Source: Croceimicrobium sp965228705
GTDB lineage: Bacteria > Bacteroidota > Bacteroidia > Flavobacteriales > Schleiferiaceae
Reading direction: 5' to 3'
Length of the DNA stretch: 64,000 nucleotides
NCBI RefSeq assembly: GCF_965228705.1
Contig: NZ_OZ245832.1
Location: 992,001 to 1,056,000 of the forward strand
Positions 42,782 through 51,762 of the stretch are shown here, one piece after another. Numbering within the stretch: the stretch's first letter is position 1; each line of letters starts with the position of its first letter. The translations under genes were made by a program, and so were the position numbers. The notes below the pieces were generated by a model, which was not told the DNA's origin, made no database searches, and saw nothing but the letters and a program-made list of their open reading frames with translations.

Positions 42782-43528
42782 TTAGGTCAACATCCCACCG
42801 TCTACCTGCAAGGTCTGACCGGTAACATAAGCCGATAAGTTTGAGGCCAGGAATAAGCAAGCATTGGCAACATCTTCCGGACTACCACCGCGTTTTAGTG
42901 GAATGGCATCGCGCCAGCCTTGCACGGTTTTCTCATCCAGTTTATCGGTCATTTCAGTTTCGATAAATCCGGGAGCAATGGCATTACAGCGGATATTGCG
43001 AGAACCTAATTCGAGGGCAACCGACTTGGTGAAACCAATAATTCCTGCTTTAGAAGCAGCATAGTTGGCCTGACCAGCATTTCCTTTTACCCCTACCACT
43101 GAGCTCATGTTAATGATAGATCCGGAGCGGGCTTTCAGCATGGTGCGCTGTACGGCTTTGGTAAGGTTGAAGATGGACTTCAAGTTGATTTGAATCACCT
43201 TGTCGAAATCCTCTTCCGTCATACGCATTAATAGGGTATCCTTGGTAATACCGGCATTGTTTACCAGTACATCGATGGTTTCGAAATCCTTTAAAACATC
43301 GTCTACCAATTGTTGGGCAGCTTCAAAATCAGAAGCATCAGAGCGGTAGCCTTTGGCTTTAACACCATAGGCACTTAATTCTTTTTCAACCTCTTCGGCC
43401 TGAGCCACAGAAGAAAGGTAAGTAAAGGCCACCTGGCATCCTTGTTGGGCAAAAACCTCGGCAATTCCTTTACCGATACCTTTGGATGCTCCGGTAATCA
43501 GAGCCACTTTTCCTTCGAGTAATTTCAT
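42782..43528 (-). CDS. fabG: 3-oxoacyl-[acyl-carrier-protein] reductase FabG
   Basis: A 248-residue classical short-chain dehydrogenase of fatty-acid elongation. Motifs: TGASKGIGKGIA (NADPH-binding Gly-rich), NNAGITKDTLLMRM, catalytic Ser in NMSSVVG and YAASKAG (Tyr-x-x-x-Lys), ending AYVTGQTLQVDGGM. All are characteristic of FabG rather than other SDRs. It follows the thioesterase gene on the minus strand by 10 bases. Confidence 0.93.
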   Translation of the reverse strand: MKLLEGKVALITGASKGIGKGIAEVFAQQGCQVAFTYLSSVAQAEEVEKELSAYGVKAKGYRSDASDFEAAQQLVDDVLKDFETIDVLVNNAGITKDTLLMRMTEEDFDKVIQINLKSIFNLTKAVQRTMLKARSGSIINMSSVVGVKGNAGQANYAASKAGIIGFTKSVALELGSRNIRCNAIAPGFIETEMTDKLDEKTVQGWRDAIPLKRGGSPEDVANACLFLASNLSAYVTGQTLQVDGGMLT

Positions 43529-43538
43529 ATACTGCTAT

Positions 43539-43994
43539 TTATTTGTCAATCGGAAGCCACGTAAAATCGGCGTGGCGTGGTAAGTTACTAAGCTTATCAA
43601 TAAAATCTTGCGGGGGCAAGGTCAGTTTTCGCAATTTAAGATCAATAAAAGCTCCGAAAACCTCTACCGTGGCGCAAAGAGTCTCACCTCGCCAAATTTC
43701 ATGGACAAAGGCAAAACGGCCATAATCTTCGCGCAATAGTTTCAAAGAGCCCGACATAATCAGGTCATCGCCAAAATGCAGCTCACGTCTAAAATTGGCT
43801 TTTTCCTCAAACAATACCGGGCCAAATCCGGCCTTAGCCATATCCTCTACCCGAATTCCACGAGCAATAAAAAGTTCGGTGCGTAATTGGGCGGCAAAAT
43901 CATAGTAAACGGAATGGCGCACATGACCATTAGGATCGAGATCGCTCCAACGAATGTGGAGTTTCTGCTCAAAGCGACTACTGTTTTCTGTCAT
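43539..43994 (-). CDS. Acyl-CoA thioesterase (4HBT hotdog fold)
   Basis: A 151-residue hotdog-fold protein. The motif RWSDLDPNGHVRHSVYYDF carries the conserved Asp of YbgC/4HBT thioesterases. It probably hydrolyses acyl-CoA or acyl-ACP. It is transcribed with fabG, linking it to lipid metabolism. The exact substrate is unknown. Confidence 0.85.
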   Translation of the reverse strand: MTENSSRFEQKLHIRWSDLDPNGHVRHSVYYDFAAQLRTELFIARGIRVEDMAKAGFGPVLFEEKANFRRELHFGDDLIMSGSLKLLREDYGRFAFVHEIWRGETLCATVEVFGAFIDLKLRKLTLPPQDFIDKLSNLPRHADFTWLPIDK

Positions 43995-44035
43995 AAGGAG
44001 GCAAAGCTACAATGCTTCTGCAAATTGCGGCGGCT

Positions 44036-45751
44036 CTAAAAGCGATAAGTGAAACCGAATAAGGCATTGATGCCCTGGGCGCGATAACCAAGGTACATTT
44101 CGTAATCGCTATTCAGCAAATTGCTCAAGTTAATAAAGGCCCCAATACGAGAATTGTAGTAATAATCGATCTTTAAACCTAAATCAACATAAGGCTTTAA
44201 CATAGCCTCCAAATTGGGATTGGCTTCTTGTACAAAGGCATGACGGGCTCCCACATAATTTAACATCAGGCCCAAGCCTACTTTTTCGCGGTAGGTATAG
44301 CTTCCCTCCACCTGCGCCTCGAAATAGGGACGGTACAAGGCCAATTGATCATCAGCCAGGCTAAAATCGCGGGCGGTAGCTGATGCCGTTAAAAGGAATT
44401 TCTCCTCCCAATTAAAGTTAATGCTACCAGAGGCGTAGAATTCGCCCAAATCCTGATACAGAATATTGATACCATCACTCACTGAGTCTAAATAGAAATT
44501 GGGATCGCGGTATAAGAAAGCATCCGAACGCAAATTAGCATAACCTCCTTCAACCCGGAAGGAAGTAGAACTACTCAATAAGCCTTCGGCCGCTACGAAA
44601 GCCTTAATGGTTCTGCTGGGTACCGATGTTTGACCGGTGGTGATAAAGGGGCTCATCCCATTAATATCACGATAGGTATTGCGTTCCAATAAGCCGGTAA
44701 TCCCACCCACTACGCTCAGTACATCAGGAACGGCTCGATACCGCACGATTAATTCGGGGAAGAAATAGGCACCCCCATTGGTTTTAACAGGGCGACTATC
44801 ATTATTACCCAGGAAATACAAATTCAAACCAAAATCCAGAGCATATTCACCTTTATCTACTCGGATATAAGGCTTCATCTGTACTTGCATAAAGCTCTGA
44901 TCAAATAAGCGGGAGCTATCCGCAGCGCTGAACAGGCTATCGTATTTGGTATTGAAATAAGCTGCATTTAGTTCCAGAAATAATTTCTGCTCACCGGCAG
45001 GTAAATTCCAATCCGAATGCACCTGAAAATCATTCTCCTGCGCCTTGTAATTATCCCCAAAATAGCGGTAGCGCAGATCGATCTGCTTTAACCAGCCCAT
45101 CTCCTTTTCACGGGATTCGCGCAAGGAAGTCTGCACTCCAAAACTGCGGTACCAGTTATAAGGAGCTTCTCCTAATCCCAGGGTATCATCACCGGGCAAG
45201 AAACTAAGCATAGGACGACCGTAATAATGGTATTTATTCAAGTCGACATCTGCCGCTACATGCCAGGTATACTTAGAATAGAAACGATCGAAATAGCCCC
45301 CGATATGATTGCGGGAAAATGCATTGTCCTCATAAAGGATATCCGATACACCCGTTTTGGTTGATAGATGCTGAGCATCAAAACCATAGCTGTATTTAGA
45401 ACTGCGCTTACTATTGTAATAGACTTCGGCCAGGCCGGTATTATACGCACCATAACCTCCGCGGATAAAGGCTCGGTACAATTCCGGCACTTCAACCACA
45501 CGAATGCGTGCCGGACTCAAGGGTTCCGGATTCATCCGTACATCCAGCGGCAGGCTGTTAATACTGTATTGAACTTCAATTTTTTGACTAATACTATCGG
45601 CATACTGAGGTTGCTCCAAAATCTTCTGAGCATCCTTAACCTGTGCCTTATAGCGATCGGTAACCTTTAATTCTAAAGATCCCAAATTGTCTGGCTGAGC
45701 AAAGGCAGAAAAACCACCTAAAAGCAATAAGCTTAATCCGATCTTTCGCAT
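44036..45751 (-). CDS. Outer-membrane beta-barrel protein (TonB-receptor-like)
   Basis: About 571 residues from the ATG at 45751 (MRKIGLSLLLLGGFSAFAQ, a signal peptide); the longer frame starts at TTG 45763, inside the upstream gene. After about 75 residues without a clear plug domain, the rest consists of long amphipathic strands typical of large barrels (e.g. GFDAQHLSTKTGVSD, FLELNAAYFNTKYDS) and ends INALFGFTYRF with a terminal Phe as in outer-membrane barrels. It resembles TonB-dependent receptor barrels but lacks the plug and TonB box. Its start lies 2 bases from the end of the TPR gene, so both are cotranscribed and may form a complex (inference). Confidence 0.78.
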   Translation of the reverse strand: MRKIGLSLLLLGGFSAFAQPDNLGSLELKVTDRYKAQVKDAQKILEQPQYADSISQKIEVQYSINSLPLDVRMNPEPLSPARIRVVEVPELYRAFIRGGYGAYNTGLAEVYYNSKRSSKYSYGFDAQHLSTKTGVSDILYEDNAFSRNHIGGYFDRFYSKYTWHVAADVDLNKYHYYGRPMLSFLPGDDTLGLGEAPYNWYRSFGVQTSLRESREKEMGWLKQIDLRYRYFGDNYKAQENDFQVHSDWNLPAGEQKLFLELNAAYFNTKYDSLFSAADSSRLFDQSFMQVQMKPYIRVDKGEYALDFGLNLYFLGNNDSRPVKTNGGAYFFPELIVRYRAVPDVLSVVGGITGLLERNTYRDINGMSPFITTGQTSVPSRTIKAFVAAEGLLSSSTSFRVEGGYANLRSDAFLYRDPNFYLDSVSDGINILYQDLGEFYASGSINFNWEEKFLLTASATARDFSLADDQLALYRPYFEAQVEGSYTYREKVGLGLMLNYVGARHAFVQEANPNLEAMLKPYVDLGLKIDYYYNSRIGAFINLSNLLNSDYEMYLGYRAQGINALFGFTYRF

Positions 45752-45752
45752 A

Positions 45753-48700
45753 TTATTTCTCAATTATTTCAGGTTCCTCCATGGGAATATCTTCTCCCGG
45801 ACTATCTAATAACTGCAGGTCGCCCTCAGCATCCAGCAAAATGGGTGACTCTTGCTTGCGTAAAAGGGCCTCTTTTTCGGCAATAGCACGGGCTTCGGCA
45901 TCCTGAATTTCTGTTTTCAAAGCTTTGGCCTGATTCACCAATTCGGCATTATCCTCACTGCTAATAATGAAGTCGAGAATATAATTGGCCTGAAAAATAT
46001 CATCCAATTTCCAGAAGTTGCGGGCCATCAAAAGCAAGGCCTTCATCTTCCATTCACGGTAAGATGGCAGGGCCTCAATCATCTGATTTATCAAGGCATT
46101 GCTGCTATCGTATTTCTCTTGTTTTTGGCGAATTAAAGCCATGTGGTAAAAGGCCTCTGCTTTGGTCGCTCCGGCCGTAGCTTTCTGAACCTGACTAAAG
46201 AGTTGGAAGCTCTGTGCATAAGCCTCGCGGCGGAAATACACCATGGCCTGGTAGCGTTTAGCCTCATTGCGAAGATTATCGCTCACCTGATCCATATTCA
46301 ATACGGCAGTGCTTTGTTCCAATAAGGACTCATCATCACCTAATCGGTCTGCACAACGCATTAATCCAGTGCGGGCTCGCTGCAATTGCTCTTTACTTTC
46401 CGCTAAGCGAGCAAAACGATCAAAGCGCTCACGAGCCAGTGCATAATTACTATCTGCAAAATCTTGAGCCGCTAAGAAAGGTAGTCCTGCCAATTTATAT
46501 TCGCGATTATTACTGTGCTCTAAAGCAGCGTATAAGGTGTAGGCCTCTGCTTTTTTCTCAGTTCTTAAAGCGGCATCAGCAGCCAGGAATTGTGCTTCCT
46601 GCTTAAATACCCCATTGGGGAAGCGATTTAAATAATTATCCAGGGATTGATATGCTGCTTCATAATTCCCTTCAGCATAAATATCAAAAGCAGCGCTGTA
46701 GGCTGTAGAATCCAGTGCCGTTTCCTTAATATCCATGAATTCGATGGTAGCCACCCAATCCAAATAGGCCGTGATATTGCGCTCACGCTTGTATACGATT
46801 TCCGCTAAACGAATCGCTTCATAAGCCTCTTGGGTGCCAGGATACTTATCTACGATCTCTTTGTAAACGGTGATGGCCATTTCATTTTGATCGCGGTTAC
46901 TGTAGATCAAGCCTTGTTTAAGCTGCACTTCCAATAAGCGATCACTATTGGGGAATTCTCTTTCGAACTCCTTAAATACCTGTAAGCTATTCACATAATC
47001 ATCCATATGGAGATAGGTCAATCCCAATTCGAATTTGGCTTTCTCCGCATAAACCGAACGCGAGTATTTACCCAATAAGGTTTTTAGTTCCAGAACCTTC
47101 TCATTCTGTTTTTCGTCTAAGCCCAGGCACACCGCTCTTTGGTAATGGGCATAATCCGACTCTACACTATTGGCCTGAATGGCCTTTTGATAAAAATCGG
47201 AAGCCAACAAATAACCACCCGTTAAAAGATAAGCATCGCCCAAGCGCAAATAGGCATCGGCCTTGCGTGGATCTTGAGTTTTAGCATCGCGCGCAAAAAT
47301 TCGGAAATCATCTGCCGCTGCTTTAAAATCAAAAACCTTGTAGGCGCAATAAGCACTGTGATAATAGGAACGAGCATAAACAGTTTGCGCCGCCGCTCCT
47401 TTACCCGCCCGGAAGTTTTGGAAAGACTTACGCGAATTTTCATAATCACGTAAGCGATACTGACATTCACCAATCCAGTATAGCGCCAGGTTAGCCAGGT
47501 CTTTATCTTCAGGATAAGCACGAGATTCTTCGTACTTCTTTAGCGCTCCGGCAAATTTGAGAGAGTTGAATAATTCCGTAGCACGGTAAAAAGCAATTTT
47601 CTGATAAATACCACGCATTTCAGGGCTATTGATGCCCGTTACCTTAATGGCTTCCATGGCCCGATCGTAATCCTTGGTGGTGATATAAATATTGGCCAAA
47701 TAGCCATTGATCTCTTTCGTGTGCCTGGAATTCGGATAGCGACGCAGAAAATCTTGCAATACTTCAATCGCATCTTTAAAAGGGCTGGCCAGTTCATAGC
47801 TCAGCTTAACATAATTGAAAGAGGCATCTTCAGTAATTTCAGGGGAATGGTTAAGATCCGCTGCCGCTTTAAAAGCTACCATAGATTGATTCTTCTCACC
47901 TACTTTTAAATAGGCGTCTCCCAAGTGGTAATAGGCATTCTGGCGCAATTCTTCGGGACCAGCGGTAATCTTATTAAAAGCACGGATCGCCTCCGCAAAT
48001 TGATCTTCTCGGTAATAGGAATAGCCCGCCTGGTAATGATCTTTTAACTTCATGCGTCCCCCTTTCTCTTGATAGATTTTCAGATACTTAAGGGTATTGG
48101 CGAAGTCTTCTCGACTGTAAAAAGCGTCCGTTAAGAGTTTGGCAATTTCCGGAGCCCGACTTTCACTGGCATTGGCGATGAGTTCTTCACCTACTTCTAC
48201 CAATTTATTATAGTCTTCCAGGGCATAATAGATATGGGCCAAATAATAAGGCACCATAGGTCCGAAATTAGGATCCTCTTGTAAGGGTAAGAAATTATTT
48301 AAGGCCTCTGCATAACTGCTATCCGCATAGAGTAAGTGGGCGTAATAATAGCGAGCCGAATTAGCATAGGCGCTGTTTCCATCTTTCAATTTCAGGAAAA
48401 GCTCCTGGGCTGGAGAGGATTGCTCATCCTGTAAGAGTGCATAAGCCCATTTAAATTGAAACTCCGCTTTCTGCTCTGCGTTTAAGGCATAGGGATCTAC
48501 CTTCTCGTAATAAGGAATAGATTGACGATAGCGCTTTAGGCTAAAGAGATTATTAGCATATCGCAGCCATAAGCGATTTTGCAAAGGACTGGTTTCATGC
48601 ATCAGAGCAAACTCCTCTACCCTTTCTTCAATATCCCCATGGTAAAGTTCAATTGCGCAATAGGCCCCAAAATATCGGGCGTTCATGCGTTTTTCATCAC

Positions 48701-48893
48701 CGTATTGCGGATTGTTGGCAATGCGATCAAAAATAAGTTGAGCATTACCGTATTGCTGCTTTTCGAAAAGTTCTAAAGCTGCCTCATAATCTTCTTCATG
48801 GCCTTGGAGGTGTTGGTTTACCTGGGCCGATAATGAAGAAGAAATTAAGATGAGTACAGCCAATGAGCGTTTTAAAGCCTTGAAAATGCGCAT
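45753..48893 (-). CDS. Large secreted TPR-repeat protein
   Basis: A 1046-residue protein with signal peptide MRIFKALKRSLAVLILISSSLSAQ. Almost the entire mature part is tandem tetratricopeptide-like helical hairpins, e.g. AYYHLGDAYLKVGEKNQSMV, KADAYLRLGDAYLLTGGYLL, KFELGLTYLHMDDYVNSLQV. The last 50 residues are acidic (LLDSPGEDIPMEEPEIIEK). Such proteins act as periplasmic scaffolds; here the partner is probably the barrel protein encoded immediately downstream. Confidence 0.85.
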   Translation of the reverse strand: MRIFKALKRSLAVLILISSSLSAQVNQHLQGHEEDYEAALELFEKQQYGNAQLIFDRIANNPQYGDEKRMNARYFGAYCAIELYHGDIEERVEEFALMHETSPLQNRLWLRYANNLFSLKRYRQSIPYYEKVDPYALNAEQKAEFQFKWAYALLQDEQSSPAQELFLKLKDGNSAYANSARYYYAHLLYADSSYAEALNNFLPLQEDPNFGPMVPYYLAHIYYALEDYNKLVEVGEELIANASESRAPEIAKLLTDAFYSREDFANTLKYLKIYQEKGGRMKLKDHYQAGYSYYREDQFAEAIRAFNKITAGPEELRQNAYYHLGDAYLKVGEKNQSMVAFKAAADLNHSPEITEDASFNYVKLSYELASPFKDAIEVLQDFLRRYPNSRHTKEINGYLANIYITTKDYDRAMEAIKVTGINSPEMRGIYQKIAFYRATELFNSLKFAGALKKYEESRAYPEDKDLANLALYWIGECQYRLRDYENSRKSFQNFRAGKGAAAQTVYARSYYHSAYCAYKVFDFKAAADDFRIFARDAKTQDPRKADAYLRLGDAYLLTGGYLLASDFYQKAIQANSVESDYAHYQRAVCLGLDEKQNEKVLELKTLLGKYSRSVYAEKAKFELGLTYLHMDDYVNSLQVFKEFEREFPNSDRLLEVQLKQGLIYSNRDQNEMAITVYKEIVDKYPGTQEAYEAIRLAEIVYKRERNITAYLDWVATIEFMDIKETALDSTAYSAAFDIYAEGNYEAAYQSLDNYLNRFPNGVFKQEAQFLAADAALRTEKKAEAYTLYAALEHSNNREYKLAGLPFLAAQDFADSNYALARERFDRFARLAESKEQLQRARTGLMRCADRLGDDESLLEQSTAVLNMDQVSDNLRNEAKRYQAMVYFRREAYAQSFQLFSQVQKATAGATKAEAFYHMALIRQKQEKYDSSNALINQMIEALPSYREWKMKALLLMARNFWKLDDIFQANYILDFIISSEDNAELVNQAKALKTEIQDAEARAIAEKEALLRKQESPILLDAEGDLQLLDSPGEDIPMEEPEIIEK

Positions 48894-49025
48894 ATTAGCT
48901 TTAATTAATCTATCGTTCTAAAGTAGGAGTAATTCAGGGGCAGCATTTTTAAGACGAGAATAAGTTTTAAACGCGCGCTGTTAATTATTATTGAGGTTGG
49001 CAGCTACAGCTTCTGATGCTTGTAG

Positions 49026-49033
49026 TACTTTTG
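49026..49033 (+). promoter_or_regulatory. TAnnTTTG -7 element of ftsE
   Basis: TACTTTTG matches the -7 consensus and ends 10 bases before the ATG at 49044, predicting a very short leader. A TTG at 48997-48999 is 26 bases upstream, slightly farther than usual. Confidence 0.45.
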
Positions 49034-49043
49034 AATTCGACCT

Positions 49044-49730
49044 ATGAAAGGAGATCCAATACTTAGACTCACCCAAGCCCGCATCAATCAGGGTAAGAAT
49101 GTAATCTTAAGCAATGTTGACCTGCATATCAGTCAGGGCGATTTTCAATACCTCATTGGCTCTACCGGCAGCGGTAAATCCAGTTTGCTGAAAACCCTTT
49201 ACGGAGATTTACCTTTAATGGAAGGGAGTGGCGAAGTTTGTGGTATCAAGCTCAATAATCTTAAGGAGAAAGATATTCCTGGCTTACGCCGACGTCTTGG
49301 TATTGTATTTCAGGACTTTCAATTGCTTACTGATCGCTCGGTACACGATAATCTTAAATTCGTGCTGCAAGCCACAGGCTGGACTTCCAAAAAGGAAATC
49401 AATAAAAAGATTCAGGAAGTACTGAGTAAGGTAGGTATGGATCAGAAAGAAGCTAAAATGCCTCATCAACTCTCAGGTGGCGAGCAACAAAGGGTTGCGA
49501 TTGCCCGGGCTTTATTAAACGATCCTCAATTAATTTTAGCCGATGAGCCTACCGGAAACCTGGACCCTTCTACTTCAGAAGAGATTATGATTTTGCTGGA
49601 GCAAATTTCCAATAGCGGTCGCGCTATTTTAATGGCTACTCACGATTATTCTCTGATTCTGAAATTCCCTCATGAAACCCTAAAATGCGAAAACGGAACC
49701 ATCTTTAATACGGTTCAGAACAGCCTATAG
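49044..49730 (+). CDS. ftsE: Cell-division ATP-binding protein FtsE
   Basis: A 228-residue ABC ATPase. Walker A GSTGSGKSSLLK (about 39-50), Q-loop GIVFQDFQLL, signature LSGGEQQRVAIARAL, Walker B LILADEPTGNLD and switch ATHDYSLI are all present. The length and the D-loop/GIVFQDFQLL pattern match FtsE, which pairs with the membrane protein FtsX to control cell-wall hydrolases during division. ftsX is not adjacent; in Bacteroidota it often lies elsewhere. The stop shares a base with the next start. Confidence 0.87.
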   Translation: MKGDPILRLTQARINQGKNVILSNVDLHISQGDFQYLIGSTGSGKSSLLKTLYGDLPLMEGSGEVCGIKLNNLKEKDIPGLRRRLGIVFQDFQLLTDRSVHDNLKFVLQATGWTSKKEINKKIQEVLSKVGMDQKEAKMPHQLSGGEQQRVAIARALLNDPQLILADEPTGNLDPSTSEEIMILLEQISNSGRAILMATHDYSLILKFPHETLKCENGTIFNTVQNSL

Positions 49731-50623
49731 TGGAGCTGAGCATTGCCATATTGGTCTATTGCTTTTCGCCCTTAAAATTGGTGGAAGAGTTATTAAAACA
49801 AGCCCGCGGCCTTGAGATCAATTTTGAAATTTTGGTTTATGATGATGGCTCGGGTCCCATTTGGCAAGAGCAATTAAGCAAAGAGCTGGAACCGCTTCCT
49901 GAAGTATTCCTGTATAAAGGCAGTCAAAATCAAGGCCGGGCTGCAGGTCGTAATATCCTGGCCTCCAAAGCCACTGGGAAATATATTTTAATGATCGATG
50001 GAGACAATCGCATTGACTCCCCACATTTTCTGAGTGATTATTTCAATGTGCGTAAAACAAATACCGTGGTGGTGGGCGGTCGTTATACCGATGATAAAGC
50101 CTTACCTGGCACTGAATTACGATGGTTATTCGCCCAAAAACGCGAAGTGCAGGATTTAGTCGAAAGAAAGGCCCATCCCTATGAAAACTTTCAAACCAAT
50201 TGCTTTTTGGCGGATGCTGATATCTTTCAAAAACTACAGTTTGAAGAAAACCTAAAGACCTATGGCTATGAAGACAGCCTTTTTGGTTTTGCCTTAGAGG
50301 CGGAAGGAATTCCCATTCTACATATCCAAAATCCACAGTACCACGCTGCTGATGATCGCAATTTGGCCTTTTTAGCCAAGAGCGAAGAAGCTATGGAATC
50401 ATTAATCTGGATTCAGCAAAACCATCCCCAATGGGCCCATCGCTTCAAGTTATTGCGGATTCTCCGGACCTTAAAAAAATGGAAGTTAGAACGGATTTGC
50501 TATTGGATACTAAATGCCTGGGAGAAATCCTTGCGTTCCAGTTTAGATTCGCCAGGGCCAAGCCTTTGGCGTTTTGATCTATTTCGCTTACACCGTCTGA
50601 TTCTAGCGGATCTCCACCAATAA
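49730..50623 (+). CDS. Glycosyltransferase, family 2
   Basis: A 297-residue GT-A enzyme with a GTG start overlapping the ftsE stop by one base (TAGTG). The N-terminus reads ELSIAILVYCFSPLKLVEEL; DxD-like motifs are LVYDDGSG and MIDGDNRID, and the acceptor side shows YEDSLFGFALE. No membrane helix. It probably adds sugars to a surface glycan. The 3' end overlaps the convergent GT4 gene by about 20 bases. Confidence 0.85.
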   Translation: MELSIAILVYCFSPLKLVEELLKQARGLEINFEILVYDDGSGPIWQEQLSKELEPLPEVFLYKGSQNQGRAAGRNILASKATGKYILMIDGDNRIDSPHFLSDYFNVRKTNTVVVGGRYTDDKALPGTELRWLFAQKREVQDLVERKAHPYENFQTNCFLADADIFQKLQFEENLKTYGYEDSLFGFALEAEGIPILHIQNPQYHAADDRNLAFLAKSEEAMESLIWIQQNHPQWAHRFKLLRILRTLKKWKLERICYWILNAWEKSLRSSLDSPGPSLWRFDLFRLHRLILADLHQ

Positions 50624-51712
50624 TTCGCGGATTACTCGCTGTTCTTTATCCCAGCTATTCTTTTGGGCTGCTTCGGCTAAAGCCTCTTTAAAATGAGCTT
50701 TTCCTAAAGCCTGAATTTCTCGGATCTTTTCCTGTAAAGCTTTAGGTTCCACTTCTGAACATAAGCCTATGCCCTCACCTTCCACCAAATTGCGTACTTC
50801 CACTACTTTACTGGCTAAAATTGGAATACCGCATTTGATATAGTCGAAAACCTTATTCGGTAAACTAAAGCGGTAATTGATATTGCTATCCTTATCTAAG
50901 GAAAGTCCCAAATCAGCAACCGCTGTATAGCGCAACATATCCCTATAAGGCATAGGGTCGATAAAATGCACCCGCCCCTTTAAATCCTCCTTTTGCGCGC
51001 GGACTTTCAAGAAGGGAACCACATCGCCCTTGCCTATTATCATCAATTGGATATTGGAATCCATGCCCGCTAAAGCTTCCAAGACCTCCTCCATTCCGCG
51101 GTCTACATTAATTCCGGCTCCCTGATTTACCAATAAAAAAGCATCTTCAGGCAGTCCTAATTCAGGGCGACTTTTCCATTCTTCCGGAAGGAGGCTATTT
51201 CCCACATTTCGCAATACTCGCGGCCGAATTCCATAGTCCTTTTCGTAAAGGTCAGCAATACTATTATTTACCGTTAGCACCCACTTTAATTTGGGGAAAA
51301 TGCGCTTTTCCAGACCTTGCCAAACAGCTTTCACCAAAGGCCGATCTTGAATCTCGGGTACTCCGCAGAAATACTCATGGCTGTCATATATCAAAGGCTT
51401 GCGCCGAAGACGTGCTATCAGATAATTAGGCAATAAAGTATCGAGGTCATTAGCCCAGTATAAATCATAGGGCTTACGGAATAGTAAATAGAAAAATAGC
51501 CAGAGATTTAATTGGGCATAAAAGAGAAATCCCTTGTGAAACCAAAGCTTAAAGCGATGGTAGTCGTAATGAGGTGTAAAATCTTGACTAGCAGGCAGTT
51601 TTCGACCCACAAAGTTTACCTGAAAACCTTCCTCTTGCAAAACGCCAATACTGCGCTGAACCCTTTGATCGGTTACCAGGTCATTGCTCACTGTAATGAC
51701 CACTCTTTTCAC
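50603..51712 (-). CDS. Glycosyltransferase, family 4
   Basis: About 369 residues from the GTG at 51712 (VKRVVITVSNDLVTDQRVQR), which opens the N-terminal Rossmann domain directly; the longer frame to 51760 would add 16 residues without homology and would cover the divergent promoter. Motifs: YDLYWANDLDTLLPN, YDSHEYFCG, the donor-binding region LVNQGAGINVDRGMEEVLEA and the Glu-x7-Glu-like pair in FSLPNKVFDYIKCG. A retaining GT-B enzyme for cell-surface glycans, substrate unknown. Confidence 0.83.
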   Translation of the reverse strand: MKRVVITVSNDLVTDQRVQRSIGVLQEEGFQVNFVGRKLPASQDFTPHYDYHRFKLWFHKGFLFYAQLNLWLFFYLLFRKPYDLYWANDLDTLLPNYLIARLRRKPLIYDSHEYFCGVPEIQDRPLVKAVWQGLEKRIFPKLKWVLTVNNSIADLYEKDYGIRPRVLRNVGNSLLPEEWKSRPELGLPEDAFLLVNQGAGINVDRGMEEVLEALAGMDSNIQLMIIGKGDVVPFLKVRAQKEDLKGRVHFIDPMPYRDMLRYTAVADLGLSLDKDSNINYRFSLPNKVFDYIKCGIPILASKVVEVRNLVEGEGIGLCSEVEPKALQEKIREIQALGKAHFKEALAEAAQKNSWDKEQRVIRELLVEIR

Positions 51713-51741
51713 CCCGCAATAATAGAAATATAAAATGGCTT

Positions 51742-51749
51742 TACTTTTG
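51742..51749 (+). promoter_or_regulatory. TAnnTTTG -7 element of queA
   Basis: TACTTTTG matches the -7 consensus and ends 13 bases before the GTG start at 51763. Confidence 0.45.
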
Positions 51750-51762
51750 CCGAAAATCAATT

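Noticed and set aside
44036..45751. Classical TonB-dependent receptor
   Set aside because: No plug domain or TonB box is visible ahead of the barrel strands.
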